A DNA stretch of 64,000 nucleotides from Paenibacillus sp. FSL R5-0345 (GTDB lineage Bacteria; Bacillota; Bacilli; Paenibacillales; Paenibacillaceae). Positions 7,805 through 16,694 of this stretch are shown in pieces. The notes beneath the pieces are model-generated. The model ran no database searches. It had not been told where the DNA came from and saw only the letters and a list, made by a program, of their open reading frames with translations. Location of the stretch: the NCBI RefSeq assembly GCF_000758585.1, contig NZ_CP009281.1:2728001-2792000 (forward strand), given 5' to 3'. Positions within the stretch are counted from its first letter, which is position 1; every line of letters starts with the position of its first letter. Position numbers and translations under genes: made by a program.

Positions 7805-10238
7805 AACCCAGTTCTACAACTACTTGGTGTACAGCACCGTCTCCAACAGGAGCGATGATGTTACCTTCTACAGCTACGCCATCCAAAGTAAGACTAGCTA
7901 CACCTTTAGATACATGGTTCGGGTTCTTGATTTGAATCACATAAGTATCTCCACGGAAGACACGTGTGATTTCAAAGCTGTCCCACTCTGTAGGAATACA
8001 AGGATCGATCTTCAGACCATTGAAGTCGGCTTGAATACCAAGGATAGATTGTGTAATGGCTACATAGTTCCAAGCAGCAGTACCAGTCAACCAGGAGTTT
8101 TTAGCTTCCCCGTGACGAACGGCATCTTTACCTGCGATCATTTGGGAGTAGACATAAGGCTCTGTGCGGTGAATTTCGCTGATATCCTCCAAATAAGCCG
8201 GAGCAATTTTAGCGTAAATTTCAAACGCTCTGTCGCCATGTCCAAGTACCGTTTCAGCGATCATGATCCAAGGGTTGTTGTGGCAGAAAATACCGGCATT
8301 TTCTTTGTAGCCCGGAGGGTACGTAGAAATTTCACCCAGGTTCAGATAGTACTTGGAATATGGTGGTTGTTGCAATACAATACCGTATTTAGTGTCCAAA
8401 TGTTCTTGAACGGAAGACAGGGCTTTTTCAGCTTGACCATCTTCTACACCGATACCAGCCATAACACAGATTCCTTGTGGCTCGATGAAGATTTTACCTT
8501 CTTCGTTTTCTTTGGAACCGATCTTGTCGCCATAGTGGTCATAAGCGCGTAGGAACCAGTCGCCATCGAAGCCGTGAGTCAGTGTGATTTCACGCATGTT
8601 GTCAATTTTAGCTTCGGCATCCACAGCTACATCGTCAAGTCCACGCATCCGGCAGATTTCAGCATAGTCCGGTCCAACGAAGACGAACAGACCTGCGATA
8701 AATACGGATTCCGCTACGCGACCTTCGATGTTGGCAGTGGTTTGGAAAGATTCACCTGGCTCTGTAGAGAAGCAATTCAGGTTCAAGCAGTCATTCCAGT
8801 CCGCACGTCCGATCAGCGGCAAGCCGTGAGGTCCGAGATTGTTAGTTACATGCTCGAAAGAGCGTTTCAAGTGCTCGAACAGAGTAGCCGTGTTATCCGG
8901 GTTGCTGTCAAAAGGAACCTGCTCATCGAGAATTGAAGTGTCGCCAGTTTCTTTAATGTAAGCAGCCGTTCCTAGGATCAACCAAAGCGGATCATCGTTA
9001 AAGCCGGTGCCGACTTCGTTGTTACCTTTTTTGGTGAGCGGTTGGTACTGGTGATACGCACTGCCATCTTCAAATTGTGTAGCCGCGATATCGAGAATAC
9101 GTTCTTTAGCACGTTCAGGGATTTGGTGCACAAATCCGAGCAAGTCTTGGTTGGAATCACGGAAGCCCATACCACGGCCAATACCGGATTCAAAGTAAGA
9201 AGCGGAACGGGACATATTGAAGGTAACCATACATTGATATGGATTCCAGATGTTAACCATGCGATCTAGTTTCTCGTCGCCGCTTTGGATTTGATATTTA
9301 GACAGCAGGTTATCCCAGTGAGCAGCAAGTGCGGCAAGTGCAGCATCTACTTGAGCGTCTGTAGCAAATTGTGCGATCATCGCTTCTGCTGGTTTTTTGT
9401 TGATTACGTTCAGGGATTCCCATTTATCTTCTTCAGGGTTCTCGATGTAGCCGAGTACAAAGATGAAGCTTTGTTCTTCGCCTGGTTCAAGTGTAATGTT
9501 CAGTGCGTGTGATCCGATAGGGGACCAGCCGCTAGCTACGGAGTTAGTAGGTTCACCTGCAACTACAGCTTGCGGGCTTTCCAGACCGTTGTACATGCCT
9601 ACGAAGGCTTCACGGTCAGTATCGAAACCAGCGATTTCTTTATTTACGGAGTAGAAAGCATAGTGATTTCTGCGCTCACGGTATTCGGTTTTGTGATAGA
9701 TAACGGAATCCTTCACTTCAACTTCACCGGTGCTGAGATTGCGTTGGAAGTTGGTCATATCATCTTGTGCATTCCAGAGACAGAACTCTGCAAAAGAGAA
9801 CAGTTTCACGGATTTTTTAGCGGAGCCAGTATTCTTCACTACAAGACGGTGTACTTCAGCATTATGACCCATAGGTACAAAAGCAAGCTGGTTCACAGAG
9901 ATGCCATTGCGTTCGCCAGTAATGGAAGTGTAGCCAAGACCGTGACGGCATTCGTAGAAGTCTAGATCACGTTTTACCGGCATCCAGCCTGGGGTCCAGA
10001 AATCACCATCGTCATAAAGATAGTAGTAGCGGCCGCCAGTATCCAATGGGATATTGTTATAACGGTAACGGGTCAATCTTCTGAGACGAGCGTCTCTATA
10101 GAAGGTGTAACCACCAGCTGTATTAGAAATAAGTCCGAAAAATTGCTCATTACCAAGGTAGTTAATCCAAGGGTAAGGTGTTTTAGGTGTGTTAATTACA
10201 TACTCTTTACGAGTGTCGTCAAAGGTACCGAATTTCAT
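7803..10238 (-). CDS. GH94 cellobiose phosphorylase
   Basis: The 811-residue product matches the usual length of cytoplasmic cellobiose phosphorylases, which split cellobiose with phosphate into glucose 1-phosphate and glucose. It carries the [10 protein letters not shown] motif with the catalytic Asp at residue 483 and the long N-terminal beta-sandwich region of GH94. The frame is open to 10319, but the AAAGGAG site ten bases before ATG 10238 sets the start. Cellobiose versus cellodextrin or another beta-glucoside cannot be told apart by eye. A palindrome-type operator 22 bases upstream matches the one in front of the LacI gene. Confidence 0.9.
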   Translation of the reverse strand: MKFGTFDDTRKEYVINTPKTPYPWINYLGNEQFFGLISNTAGGYTFYRDARLRRLTRYRYNNIPLDTGGRYYYLYDDGDFWTPGWMPVKRDLDFYECRHGLGYTSITGERNGISVNQLAFVPMGHNAEVHRLVVKNTGSAKKSVKLFSFAEFCLWNAQDDMTNFQRNLSTGEVEVKDSVIYHKTEYRERRNHYAFYSVNKEIAGFDTDREAFVGMYNGLESPQAVVAGEPTNSVASGWSPIGSHALNITLEPGEEQSFIFVLGYIENPEEDKWESLNVINKKPAEAMIAQFATDAQVDAALAALAAHWDNLLSKYQIQSGDEKLDRMVNIWNPYQCMVTFNMSRSASYFESGIGRGMGFRDSNQDLLGFVHQIPERAKERILDIAATQFEDGSAYHQYQPLTKKGNNEVGTGFNDDPLWLILGTAAYIKETGDTSILDEQVPFDSNPDNTATLFEHLKRSFEHVTNNLGPHGLPLIGRADWNDCLNLNCFSTEPGESFQTTANIEGRVAESVFIAGLFVFVGPDYAEICRMRGLDDVAVDAEAKIDNMREITLTHGFDGDWFLRAYDHYGDKIGSKENEEGKIFIEPQGICVMAGIGVEDGQAEKALSSVQEHLDTKYGIVLQQPPYSKYYLNLGEISTYPPGYKENAGIFCHNNPWIMIAETVLGHGDRAFEIYAKIAPAYLEDISEIHRTEPYVYSQMIAGKDAVRHGEAKNSWLTGTAAWNYVAITQSILGIQADFNGLKIDPCIPTEWDSFEITRVFRGDTYVIQIKNPNHVSKGVASLTLDGVAVEGNIIAPVGDGAVHQVVVELG

Positions 10239-10259
10239 GTGAGAAAGTCTCCTTTCGAT

Positions 10260-10277
10260 TGTGAACGCGCGTTTATA
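10260..10277 (-). promoter_or_regulatory. Operator upstream of the GH94 gene
   Basis: The core AACGCGCGTTTAT is shared with the perfect palindrome in front of the LacI-type gene (11490-11507), differing at four of 18 outer positions. A CG-centred palindrome is the usual LacI-family target, so repression of the GH94 gene by that regulator is likely. Confidence 0.75.
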
Positions 10278-10285
10278 AGTTTCAG

Positions 10286-10305
10286 AAAAAATTCCCTCGA
10301 GGGAA
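10286..10305 (-). terminator. Weak terminator or palindrome after the LacI gene
   Basis: TTCCCTCGAGGGAA is a perfect 14-base palindrome at 10292-10305 and is followed on the minus strand by six T residues. It sits between the LacI stop and the GH94 operator and could end the LacI transcript or act as an attenuator. Confidence 0.55.
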
Positions 10306-10419
10306 GGGAGTTTTCTCAATGGTTTTCAAGCAGGATAACTAAAGCAGTAGTTTCGATACCGAATCATAGCAGCTTCACAGAAAAATATGTAGATTTCTTC
10401 AGCGAAGGATGATCTTAAG

Positions 10420-11475
10420 CTACTTCTTCGGTGGTTGACAGGAATCTCTCTCCACTAAACGAGCTGGAAAGCTGATCGTACTAAACGTCGGCTGCTGTGA
10501 ATCACACAGCTCGATTACTTTTTCGACTGCGGCCTTGGACATTTCATAGATCGGCAAGCGTACAGAGGTCAGCTTAGGCTGAATACGAGATGCTAACTGA
10601 ATGTCATCAAATCCGGCAATGGAGATATCCTCGGGGATAATAATTCCATGCTCAGAGAACGCTTCCATCGCTGATATAGCCATGTCATCGTTGGAGGAGA
10701 AGAAGGCTGTTGGCAATGGCTCGCCAGAAGCGAGAAGCTTCTTAACCTCTTCGTAAGCGGTCTCCTTCAGAAAATCACCCTTCAGGATAAATTTCTCATT
10801 CATAGGTAGGCCATGCTTCTTCAGCGTATCCTCATAAGCAGTATAACGCTCTCGACCAGAGTACGTATTCATTTGCCCACAGATGATGCCGATCTCTTGA
10901 TGACCTTGAGAGATCAAATATTCAATCGCTTCTGTGGTGCCCTCGTAATCCTTGGAGTTCACAATAGCCAGATGATTGCGATCTAGGTGCTCCGACATAA
11001 TCTCAGAAATATCATAATCAATTAATACGAGAGGAGAGTCTAGCCCTACCATTTCTCGGACGATATTAATATCCTTCTGAGTGCCGACAATTATACCGCC
11101 GTCAATCCGTTTCTGAAGAAAAGCTTGCTTTACCTTGATAAAATCGTCGGGAGAGTAAACCGTATGAATCAGTACATAACATCCGCGGGCATTCGAGGTG
11201 TCGACTACGGCATCAACGAATGGAGCAAAGTAATTGTTCTGATAAATTCGGGTAGTATTCTCCTTCTCGTTCATACTGATGGCGAAGAGTCCGATTGTAT
11301 CGGTCTTCTTACCGGCTAAAGCCCTTGCAAAGCTGTTCGGTTCGTACTGATGTTGCTCAATCACCCGCAGCACCTTGGCACGGGTCTCTTCAGGGACGTT
11401 GGAATAGTTGTTGATCACGCGGGATACCGTGCTTCGGGAAACCCCGGCCAACTTAGCTATATCTTCGCTGCGCAT
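10420..11475 (-). CDS. LacI-family regulator of the GH94 gene
   Basis: The first 22 residues form the LacI headpiece (IAKLAGVSRSTVSRVINN), followed by a sugar-binding periplasmic-fold domain with SNDDMAISAMEAF near residue 240. An AGAGGGG site precedes the ATG. It is upstream of and codirectional with the GH94 gene, and the same CG-centred palindrome stands before both, so it likely represses itself and the phosphorylase until a cellobiose-like inducer appears (CelR-like role, inferred). A cre-like site upstream suggests an added catabolite control layer. Confidence 0.9.
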   Translation of the reverse strand: MRSEDIAKLAGVSRSTVSRVINNYSNVPEETRAKVLRVIEQHQYEPNSFARALAGKKTDTIGLFAISMNEKENTTRIYQNNYFAPFVDAVVDTSNARGCYVLIHTVYSPDDFIKVKQAFLQKRIDGGIIVGTQKDINIVREMVGLDSPLVLIDYDISEIMSEHLDRNHLAIVNSKDYEGTTEAIEYLISQGHQEIGIICGQMNTYSGRERYTAYEDTLKKHGLPMNEKFILKGDFLKETAYEEVKKLLASGEPLPTAFFSSNDDMAISAMEAFSEHGIIIPEDISIAGFDDIQLASRIQPKLTSVRLPIYEMSKAAVEKVIELCDSQQPTFSTISFPARLVERDSCQPPKK

Positions 11476-11489
11476 GTTTCCCCTCTTTT

Positions 11490-11507
11490 CATAAACGCGC
11501 GTTTATG
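11490..11507 (-). promoter_or_regulatory. Perfect 18-base palindromic operator before the LacI gene
   Basis: CATAAACGCGCGTTTATG is a perfect palindrome 15 bases upstream of the start codon. Together with the related site at 10260-10277 it indicates autoregulation. Confidence 0.85.
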
Positions 11508-11513
11508 AGTTTA

Positions 11514-11529
11514 TTGTAAGCGAAAGCAT
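11514..11529 (-). promoter_or_regulatory. Probable cre site (CcpA) before the LacI gene
   Basis: TTGTAAGCGAAAGCAT matches 15 of 16 positions of the cre consensus WTGNNARCGNWWWCAW. It lies seven bases beyond the LacI operator. CcpA is encoded in this same window at 45417. Confidence 0.55.
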
Positions 11530-11649
11530 TATATAAATCAATCGTAAATAAAAAGAAATTTGAGAAGGCGTGAAGAAACTAGTTAATAGTTTGTATAAGA
11601 TTTTTACGGAGAAAGTGCATTGAAAGCTATAAAAGTCATGCTACTATTG

Positions 11650-11677
11650 TGATAATGATTATTGAGAATGATAATCA
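11650..11677 (+). promoter_or_regulatory. Fur box upstream of the siderophore-binding lipoprotein
   Basis: Two overlapping 7-1-7 elements, TGATAATGATTATTG at 11650-11664 and TGAGAATGATAATCA at 11663-11677, form a double Fur box 30 bases before the start codon at 11708. Iron repression of the gene is expected. Confidence 0.88.
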
Positions 11678-11707
11678 ATGAAAATATAGCATTGGAGTGA
11701 AGGGATA

Positions 11708-12727
11708 ATGACAAGATGGGGTCGGAAGTTTTTGTGGGCAGCAGTACTTATTATGGCATTGACCGCGCTGGCGGCGTGCGGAACGAACAATACTGCAAAA
11801 GATAACGTTGCTAAAACAGAGAATGCAGGGGAATCAACCTCTGCTAGCAACAGCACGCCAACCGAAGGAAGTGGAAATGCCCAAGAAGAGGGTGCAACTC
11901 GGACGATTACAGGGGAATTTGGGGAAGTAGAGATTCCAGTTAGCCCTAAACGGGTGGCCGGGATCTATGTTGAAGACTATTTGAAGGCATTGGGTATTAC
12001 CCCTGTGGTGCAGTGGTATCATCCAAGCTGGGGTAAACAGGATTATTTAAATCTGGATGTGCCAGAATTTGATATCACCGGAAGCATGGAGGTGTTGCTG
12101 GAAAAAGACCCCGATTTGATCATTGCGGACGGAGGCGCTGATGCGGCGAGGTATGAACAGTATTCCAAGGTAGCACCAACCTATCGTCTCCCAGAAGCGG
12201 TGCTGCAGGACTCAAGACAAGTGCTTACAGCCATTGCTGATGCGCTCGGGATTCCGGAGAAGGCTGAGGCTGTGCTCACCGAGTATGATCAGAAAGTGAC
12301 AGATGGAAAAGCTAAATTGCAGCAGGCTCTGGGCCAGGAGAAGGTGGCTGTGATTCGGCTTAATGTAGCGGATAAGACCTTTGCTTTGTTCGGTGTTAAA
12401 AACCGTTTTATCGGTGTGATTTATTCTCAATTTGGCCTGACACCCGTGCCTATGGCTGCAGAAATGACCGAATATCAATCTATTATTTCCGAAGAGCTTA
12501 TTCCTCAGCTCGAAGCGGATCATATCATCGTATTCCCTGACAATGGGGGCTGGGATACTGAAGGAAATCAGGAAGCGATCCAAATTCTTGATGGGCCGCT
12601 GTGGAAGAGCCTGCCCGCAGTGAAGAACGGGAATGTTTATAGAATGGAACGTTCCCACTGGCAGACGGGTGCCATCACGGCAAATTCGATGAAGCTTGAT
12701 GACCTGCTGGAGGCTATGGTGAAATAA
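11708..12727 (+). CDS. Iron-siderophore ABC transporter substrate-binding lipoprotein
   Basis: The 339-residue protein starts with a lipoprotein signal ending in LTALAAC (Cys24), then a low-complexity Ser/Thr/Gly linker and a class III (TroA/FeuA-like) binding domain, with PKRVAGIYVEDYLKALGI and DPDLIIADGG. It should sit on the outer face of the membrane and bind a ferric siderophore. A TTGGAGTGAAGG site precedes the ATG and a Fur box lies upstream. No permease or ATPase gene is adjacent, so it must share a transporter encoded elsewhere. Its domain is closely similar to the C-terminal half of the next gene. Confidence 0.9.
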   Translation: MTRWGRKFLWAAVLIMALTALAACGTNNTAKDNVAKTENAGESTSASNSTPTEGSGNAQEEGATRTITGEFGEVEIPVSPKRVAGIYVEDYLKALGITPVVQWYHPSWGKQDYLNLDVPEFDITGSMEVLLEKDPDLIIADGGADAARYEQYSKVAPTYRLPEAVLQDSRQVLTAIADALGIPEKAEAVLTEYDQKVTDGKAKLQQALGQEKVAVIRLNVADKTFALFGVKNRFIGVIYSQFGLTPVPMAAEMTEYQSIISEELIPQLEADHIIVFPDNGGWDTEGNQEAIQILDGPLWKSLPAVKNGNVYRMERSHWQTGAITANSMKLDDLLEAMVK

Positions 12728-12752
12728 ACGGCAGCCGCCTATAAGGAATAGC

Positions 12753-12795
12753 AAAAAGAAGGTCTATCAGCACCCTTGATAGACCTTCTTTTTTG
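12753..12795 (+). terminator. Terminator after the binding lipoprotein gene
   Basis: A perfect stem of about 17 bases (12753-12769 with 12777-12794) with a seven-base loop and a T-rich 3' end, 26 bases after the stop codon. Confidence 0.9.
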
Positions 12796-12812
12796 TTTTA
12801 AACTGAAGTGAA

Positions 12813-12827
12813 TGAAAATGGTTCTCA
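12813..12827 (+). promoter_or_regulatory. Probable Fur box upstream of the AraC-binding-protein fusion
   Basis: TGAAAATGGTTCTCA fits the 7-1-7 Fur pattern with three mismatches and lies 16 bases before the start codon. Confidence 0.6.
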
Positions 12828-12842
12828 ATTGGGGGTGGGAGA

Positions 12843-14438
12843 ATGGCAAAAGATTTGCAAGACAGCAATAGAAGGAAGCTATTCTATAGCTTGATAAATA
12901 TAGAAACCCAATCCGTGTCAGGAAGCGGACAGAGTGAGGTGTTTCAAGATCACACCCTACTCATTGTATCGGAAGGACAGGGGTTTGTTGAGGCTGAGAT
13001 GAGGCAGTTTCCACTGGAAAAAGGTGCGGGGTTCTTATTCGAACCAGGGCTATTAAGCAAAATCCATGCCGAAGAGCGTGGACTTAGCTTTTATCGGCTT
13101 ACTTTTGAAATCATCGAAACCGGGGGAAACAGGCAGAGTGAAATAGAAGGAAGGACTAAAGAGGACATCCTTCGATCTGGTTTGCTAAGCTGTAAACCCT
13201 TTTCACAATGTAAATTACTGCTAGAGGCTATCAGTCATAGCCGTAGAAGCGCAGATGAGATCGAATGGTTCGCAGGCCATACGCGCTTTCAGGAGCTGCT
13301 ACTGCTAATCATGCGTGCAAATTCCTCTGTCGTTCAGATCACAGCTGATCATGAGGCCATACAACGTTCCATTCACTATATGGAGGAGCATTATAACCAA
13401 GCCGTAACCGTTGATCAGTTGGCTGAAGTTGCAGGCATTACACGTGCTCGCTACACACAAACTTTTAAAGAAGTGACAGGGCGGATTCCCTTGGAGCATT
13501 TAAACGGGCTTCGTATTGAAAGAGCGCAGCAGCAGCTACTGCTAACGAATGACCGTATGCATGATATCGCGTTATCAGTCGGATACAGTAATGAGTATTA
13601 TTTTAATCGGCGTTTTAAAAGATCGGTTGGTGTTACTCCAGGTCAATACAGAAGCTTCCATCAGGAGGGATTGAGGGTGTTTGCTCCTTTTCTGGAAGAT
13701 TATCTATTGGCTCTGGATATTACGCCTGTGGCGCAATATTCTCACGCCGAGTGGGGGAAACAAGAGTACCTGGCTCTCCACAATGTGCCTGAGGTAGATA
13801 TTTCGACTCGTAATTGGCAGGAGCTCTCCCAGTATACGCCCGAATTGATCTTGCTGGATAATGGCTTTCATCGTTGGCATCTGGAGGAGTGCAGCCGGAT
13901 CGCTCCGTTGTTCAAGCTGCCTGTTCATCAAGAGGATTGGCGTGCCACATTGTATTCCGCAGCAGCGGTCTTTGGCAGAACGGAACGTGTCCAGGAAGTG
14001 ATCGGCAATTATGAGCATCAGGCACAGCAAGCCAAGCAGTTACTTACCCGTTACGTCCATAGTCAGACCGTAGCTTGTTTAAGAATCTCAGTCTACGGAA
14101 TCACTCTCTATGGATGTGAGCATTTGGGGTATACAGGAAGCGTGCTTCATCATGATTTGGGTTTGCAGCCCCATAGCTTGGTTCGGAAGTTGACCCGTGG
14201 AAAGAATCGGGTAAACCTGACAAAAGAAGAGCTTGCAAATCTGACTGCGGATCATTTGTTCATTACTTTTGATCGGCTTGAAGGAGGAGGACGGGAACTG
14301 CTGGATACACAACTCTGGCGCAGCTTGCCTGCTGTGCGTAACGGCTGCGTATATGAGGTGGATTTCATGGCTTGGATGAATTATGGTGTATTGTCGCATC
14401 AGCGCAAGATTGAGGATGTGCTAAAAGCGTTAGGTTAA
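12843..14438 (+). CDS. AraC regulator fused to a siderophore-binding domain (Btr-like)
   Basis: The 531-residue protein has an N-terminal cupin-like region, two AraC helix-turn-helix motifs at about 180-280 (ending SVGVTPGQYRSF), and a C-terminal class III binding domain from about 285. This is the layout of Bacillus Btr (YbbB), which binds ferric bacillibactin in the cytoplasm and activates its uptake genes. The binding domain shares blocks with the lipoprotein just upstream, for example EDYLLALDITPVAQYSHAEW against EDYLKALGITPVVQWYHPSW. I infer that it senses the same siderophore and activates transport genes, which are not in this window. GGGGGTGGGAG serves as the ribosome site. Confidence 0.9.
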   Translation: MAKDLQDSNRRKLFYSLINIETQSVSGSGQSEVFQDHTLLIVSEGQGFVEAEMRQFPLEKGAGFLFEPGLLSKIHAEERGLSFYRLTFEIIETGGNRQSEIEGRTKEDILRSGLLSCKPFSQCKLLLEAISHSRRSADEIEWFAGHTRFQELLLLIMRANSSVVQITADHEAIQRSIHYMEEHYNQAVTVDQLAEVAGITRARYTQTFKEVTGRIPLEHLNGLRIERAQQQLLLTNDRMHDIALSVGYSNEYYFNRRFKRSVGVTPGQYRSFHQEGLRVFAPFLEDYLLALDITPVAQYSHAEWGKQEYLALHNVPEVDISTRNWQELSQYTPELILLDNGFHRWHLEECSRIAPLFKLPVHQEDWRATLYSAAAVFGRTERVQEVIGNYEHQAQQAKQLLTRYVHSQTVACLRISVYGITLYGCEHLGYTGSVLHHDLGLQPHSLVRKLTRGKNRVNLTKEELANLTADHLFITFDRLEGGGRELLDTQLWRSLPAVRNGCVYEVDFMAWMNYGVLSHQRKIEDVLKALG

Positions 14439-14439
14439 A

Positions 14440-14631
14440 TTAGAAGCTGGACCATAAGAAGAATAGGACAACAAGTGCCACTATACTGCTGAAGCGGGTC
14501 ATTAGTAAATAAGCGTCACTCGGCTCAATATTACCTTTCACCATCCAACCATATCTCATGTACCATCCGAATCGTGGAAAAAAGATGTTAAGCAGTGCTA
14601 ACAGCACAAAGAGGAACATAAAAAAAACCAT
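14440..14631 (-). CDS. Small membrane protein, DUF6199-like
   Basis: A 63-residue protein with an N-terminal hydrophobic segment, a central RYGWMVKGNIEPSDAYLLMTR motif and a C-terminal hydrophobic segment. This pattern recalls the DUF6199 family of small Firmicute membrane proteins, whose function is unknown. An AAAGGAG site nine bases before the ATG supports it. It converges with the AraC fusion gene, with stops only one base apart. Confidence 0.75.
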   Translation of the reverse strand: MVFFMFLFVLLALLNIFFPRFGWYMRYGWMVKGNIEPSDAYLLMTRFSSIVALVVLFFLWSSF

Positions 14632-14771
14632 GATTTATCACTCCTTTATGTAATGTATACGTGAGACTGAATGGAGGGTGCCCAGCTCAGTGTGAGTTTC
14701 CATATATTTATTTAAGCTTAGGCAATATAGACTGATAAAAATGAAAATTGCTTAAGGAGATGATAAATCCT

Positions 14772-14984
14772 ATGGAACATACAGGGCTTTTTTTCGGAGG
14801 GGGAGTAGGTGTTATGTTCTTTTTAATTTGGCTTATATCTATTGGATTGGGGATCTACTTTTTCGTCCTGCTTGTAAAATTGGCACGTAGAGGAATAGTG
14901 GCCTTAGATTTATACATCTACGCTAAAAATCGTGAGATCCGTACTCGTTATGAGTCGGCGCAAGGCAGGTCAGATGAAATTTAA
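14772..14984 (+). CDS. Small membrane protein, unknown function
   Basis: A 70-residue protein with one long or two short hydrophobic segments (GGGVGVMFFLIWLISIGLGI and FFVLLVKLARRG) and a basic, polar C-terminus. A TAAGGAG site stands 12 bases before ATG 14772; the longer frame from 14748 starts on a TTG without a site. No family recognised. It has its own strong terminator. Confidence 0.68.
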   Translation: MEHTGLFFGGGVGVMFFLIWLISIGLGIYFFVLLVKLARRGIVALDLYIYAKNREIRTRYESAQGRSDEI

Positions 14985-15017
14985 GGCCATTAAATGATAA
15001 TGATACATAGAGTATGA

Positions 15018-15057
15018 AATACCCTAGCTGCCTCAATAGGCGGTTGGGGTATTTTTT
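15018..15057 (+). terminator. Terminator after the small membrane protein gene
   Basis: AATACCC pairs with GGGGTATT around a GCCT-CAAT-AGGC inner hairpin, followed by six T residues. Confidence 0.85.
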
Positions 15058-15177
15058 GCGGATATATGCAGGACTGTACTTTCGATAAGGTGTGTTTAGC
15101 GGTGTACTGTTGTGTTTACATAAAAAAGAGTTCGAAAAATAAAAAAAACGTGTTTCTAAAAAAGGAGGAATTGATCG

Positions 15178-16074
15178 ATGTCTAACCAATATACGATGCA
15201 AGATCCTACCACTCAGTACACCAAGGCTGGACCTGAATTTCAACAGCAGCAACAAGAGCCGGGGCTCCAGAAGGAGATGAATCCCGTTCCTGATACAGGT
15301 GAAGATACCTATCAAGGCACCGGACGTCTGACTGGACGTAAAGCGATTGTTACCGGGGCGGACAGTGGCATAGGTCGTGCTGTTGCGATTGCTTTTGCTC
15401 GTGAAGGCGCAGATGTTGTTCTATCCTACATGCCAGAGGAAGAAGCGGATGCAAAGCAGGTTCTCAAGCTGGTGCAGGAAGCAGGACGTACCGCAATCGC
15501 CATCCCGGGCGATCTGAAAGATGAGGAATACTGTGAACAGCTCATCGATACTGCGGTTAAGCAGCTAGGTGGGATTGATATATTAGCTAATATTGCGGGC
15601 AAGCAGCAATTCGTCTCAGACATCGCTGATCTTACTACGAAGCATTTTGACGATACATTTAAGACGAATGTGTATGCCATGTTCTGGCTGTGCAAAGCGG
15701 CAGTGAAGCATATGCAACCGGGTAGCACCATCATCAACACTTCTTCCATTCAAGCCTATAAGCCCTCGCCGATTCTGTTGGACTATGCGACGACCAAAGC
15801 TGCAATAAATACATTCAGTAAATCACTCGCTCAGCAAGTTGCCCATAAGGGGATTCGAGTTAATGTAGTGGCGCCAGGTCCCGTGTGGACACCTCTTCAG
15901 GTAGTGGGTGGGCAACCAGAGGAAGTGCTGAAAGAGTTCGGTGCGAGCACACCACTTGGTCGTCCGGGACAGCCTGCAGAGATGGCTCCGGCATATGTAT
16001 TTCTTGCCAGCCAAGAATCGAGCTATGTCAGCGGCGAGACACTGAATGCTAACGGTGGAACTCCAACTCCATAA
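15178..16074 (+). CDS. Short-chain dehydrogenase, YdaD/YhxC stress type
   Basis: The 298-residue protein has a Gln-rich, about 50-residue N-terminal extension followed by a classical SDR fold: VTGADSGIG at about 58-66 binds NAD(P)H, INTSS carries the catalytic serine, and Tyr203/Lys207 in YATTK complete the site. The extension and the C-terminal YVSGETLNANGGTPTP are typical of the YdaD/YhdF/YhxC general-stress SDR subgroup in Bacillus, whose substrates are unknown. AAAAAGGAGG precedes the ATG. No clear sigma-B promoter was found. A T-tailed hairpin follows. Confidence 0.9.
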   Translation: MSNQYTMQDPTTQYTKAGPEFQQQQQEPGLQKEMNPVPDTGEDTYQGTGRLTGRKAIVTGADSGIGRAVAIAFAREGADVVLSYMPEEEADAKQVLKLVQEAGRTAIAIPGDLKDEEYCEQLIDTAVKQLGGIDILANIAGKQQFVSDIADLTTKHFDDTFKTNVYAMFWLCKAAVKHMQPGSTIINTSSIQAYKPSPILLDYATTKAAINTFSKSLAQQVAHKGIRVNVVAPGPVWTPLQVVGGQPEEVLKEFGASTPLGRPGQPAEMAPAYVFLASQESSYVSGETLNANGGTPTP

Positions 16075-16118
16075 AATGCTCGCGGAATATTGATATTGTA
16101 AAATATCAGCGAATCCTA

Positions 16119-16163
16119 CAAAAGTACCCTACTAATTTCAGTTGTGGGGTGCTTTTGTTTTTA
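16119..16163 (+). terminator. Terminator after the SDR gene
   Basis: CAAAAGTACCC pairs with GGGGTGCTTTTG (two mismatches), followed by five T residues. Confidence 0.75.
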
Positions 16164-16342
16164 TATAGAGAAAGGAGTATTATAGAATTTGATACTTTTT
16201 ATCCCATTATTTGCATGGAATATAATCTACAACTGATCAAGATTGTCGAATACATAGATTTCCTGCGATTACCCGAGAAATATTTGAGTTGGAACTAAAT
16301 TAGAGTTTAGTGTAAACCATAGAAAGAACTAGGAGCTGTGTC

Positions 16343-16660
16343 ATGCGTAAAAAGAAACTAGCAATACTTATCATTTCCTTTGTCCTAATTATAGTGTGTT
16401 TTCCATCAGGAGCAGTCTTTGCTGATAAAGAAAATGGAGCTGTAATGGATAGTGGAACAAAGGAAAGGCTGATGGAAAAGTATGATCTTGTAGAGCCTGA
16501 ACCCGCAAATCCATCATCACATTGGAGTCAAAATGATGTTGGAGTCAGTAACCCTATTGCTATATTTGTTAGTATCAGTAGGTTGTATCTGCATCCATAT
16601 GTATTTGTAGCACAAGAAATGATTCATCATTTGATGAATCAAAGTGATCAACATAAATGA
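16343..16660 (+). CDS. Secreted protein of unknown function, 105 residues
   Basis: The N-terminus has three lysines, a hydrophobic core and an AVFA-DK cleavage site around residue 27, a good Sec signal peptide. The mature part of about 78 residues is polar, with a possible amphipathic or hydrophobic segment (NPIAIFVSISRLYLHPYVFVA) and a His-rich C-terminus. A TAGGAG site precedes the ATG and a terminator overlaps its stop. No family recognised. Confidence 0.72.
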   Translation: MRKKKLAILIISFVLIIVCFPSGAVFADKENGAVMDSGTKERLMEKYDLVEPEPANPSSHWSQNDVGVSNPIAIFVSISRLYLHPYVFVAQEMIHHLMNQSDQHK

Positions 16661-16681
16661 CCCATGAGAGGGTCATTTTTT
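16656..16681 (+). terminator. Terminator after the secreted protein gene
   Basis: AATGACCC at 16656-16663 pairs with GGGTCATT at 16670-16677, followed by T residues. It starts inside the stop codon region. Confidence 0.85.
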
Positions 16682-16694
16682 ATAAGGATATAAA

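Noticed and set aside
9570..9965. A 131-codon plus-strand frame
   Set aside because: Antisense to the GH94 gene, which has clear catalytic motifs; no ribosome site.
12212..12754. A 180-codon minus-strand frame
   Set aside because: Antisense to the siderophore-binding lipoprotein gene.
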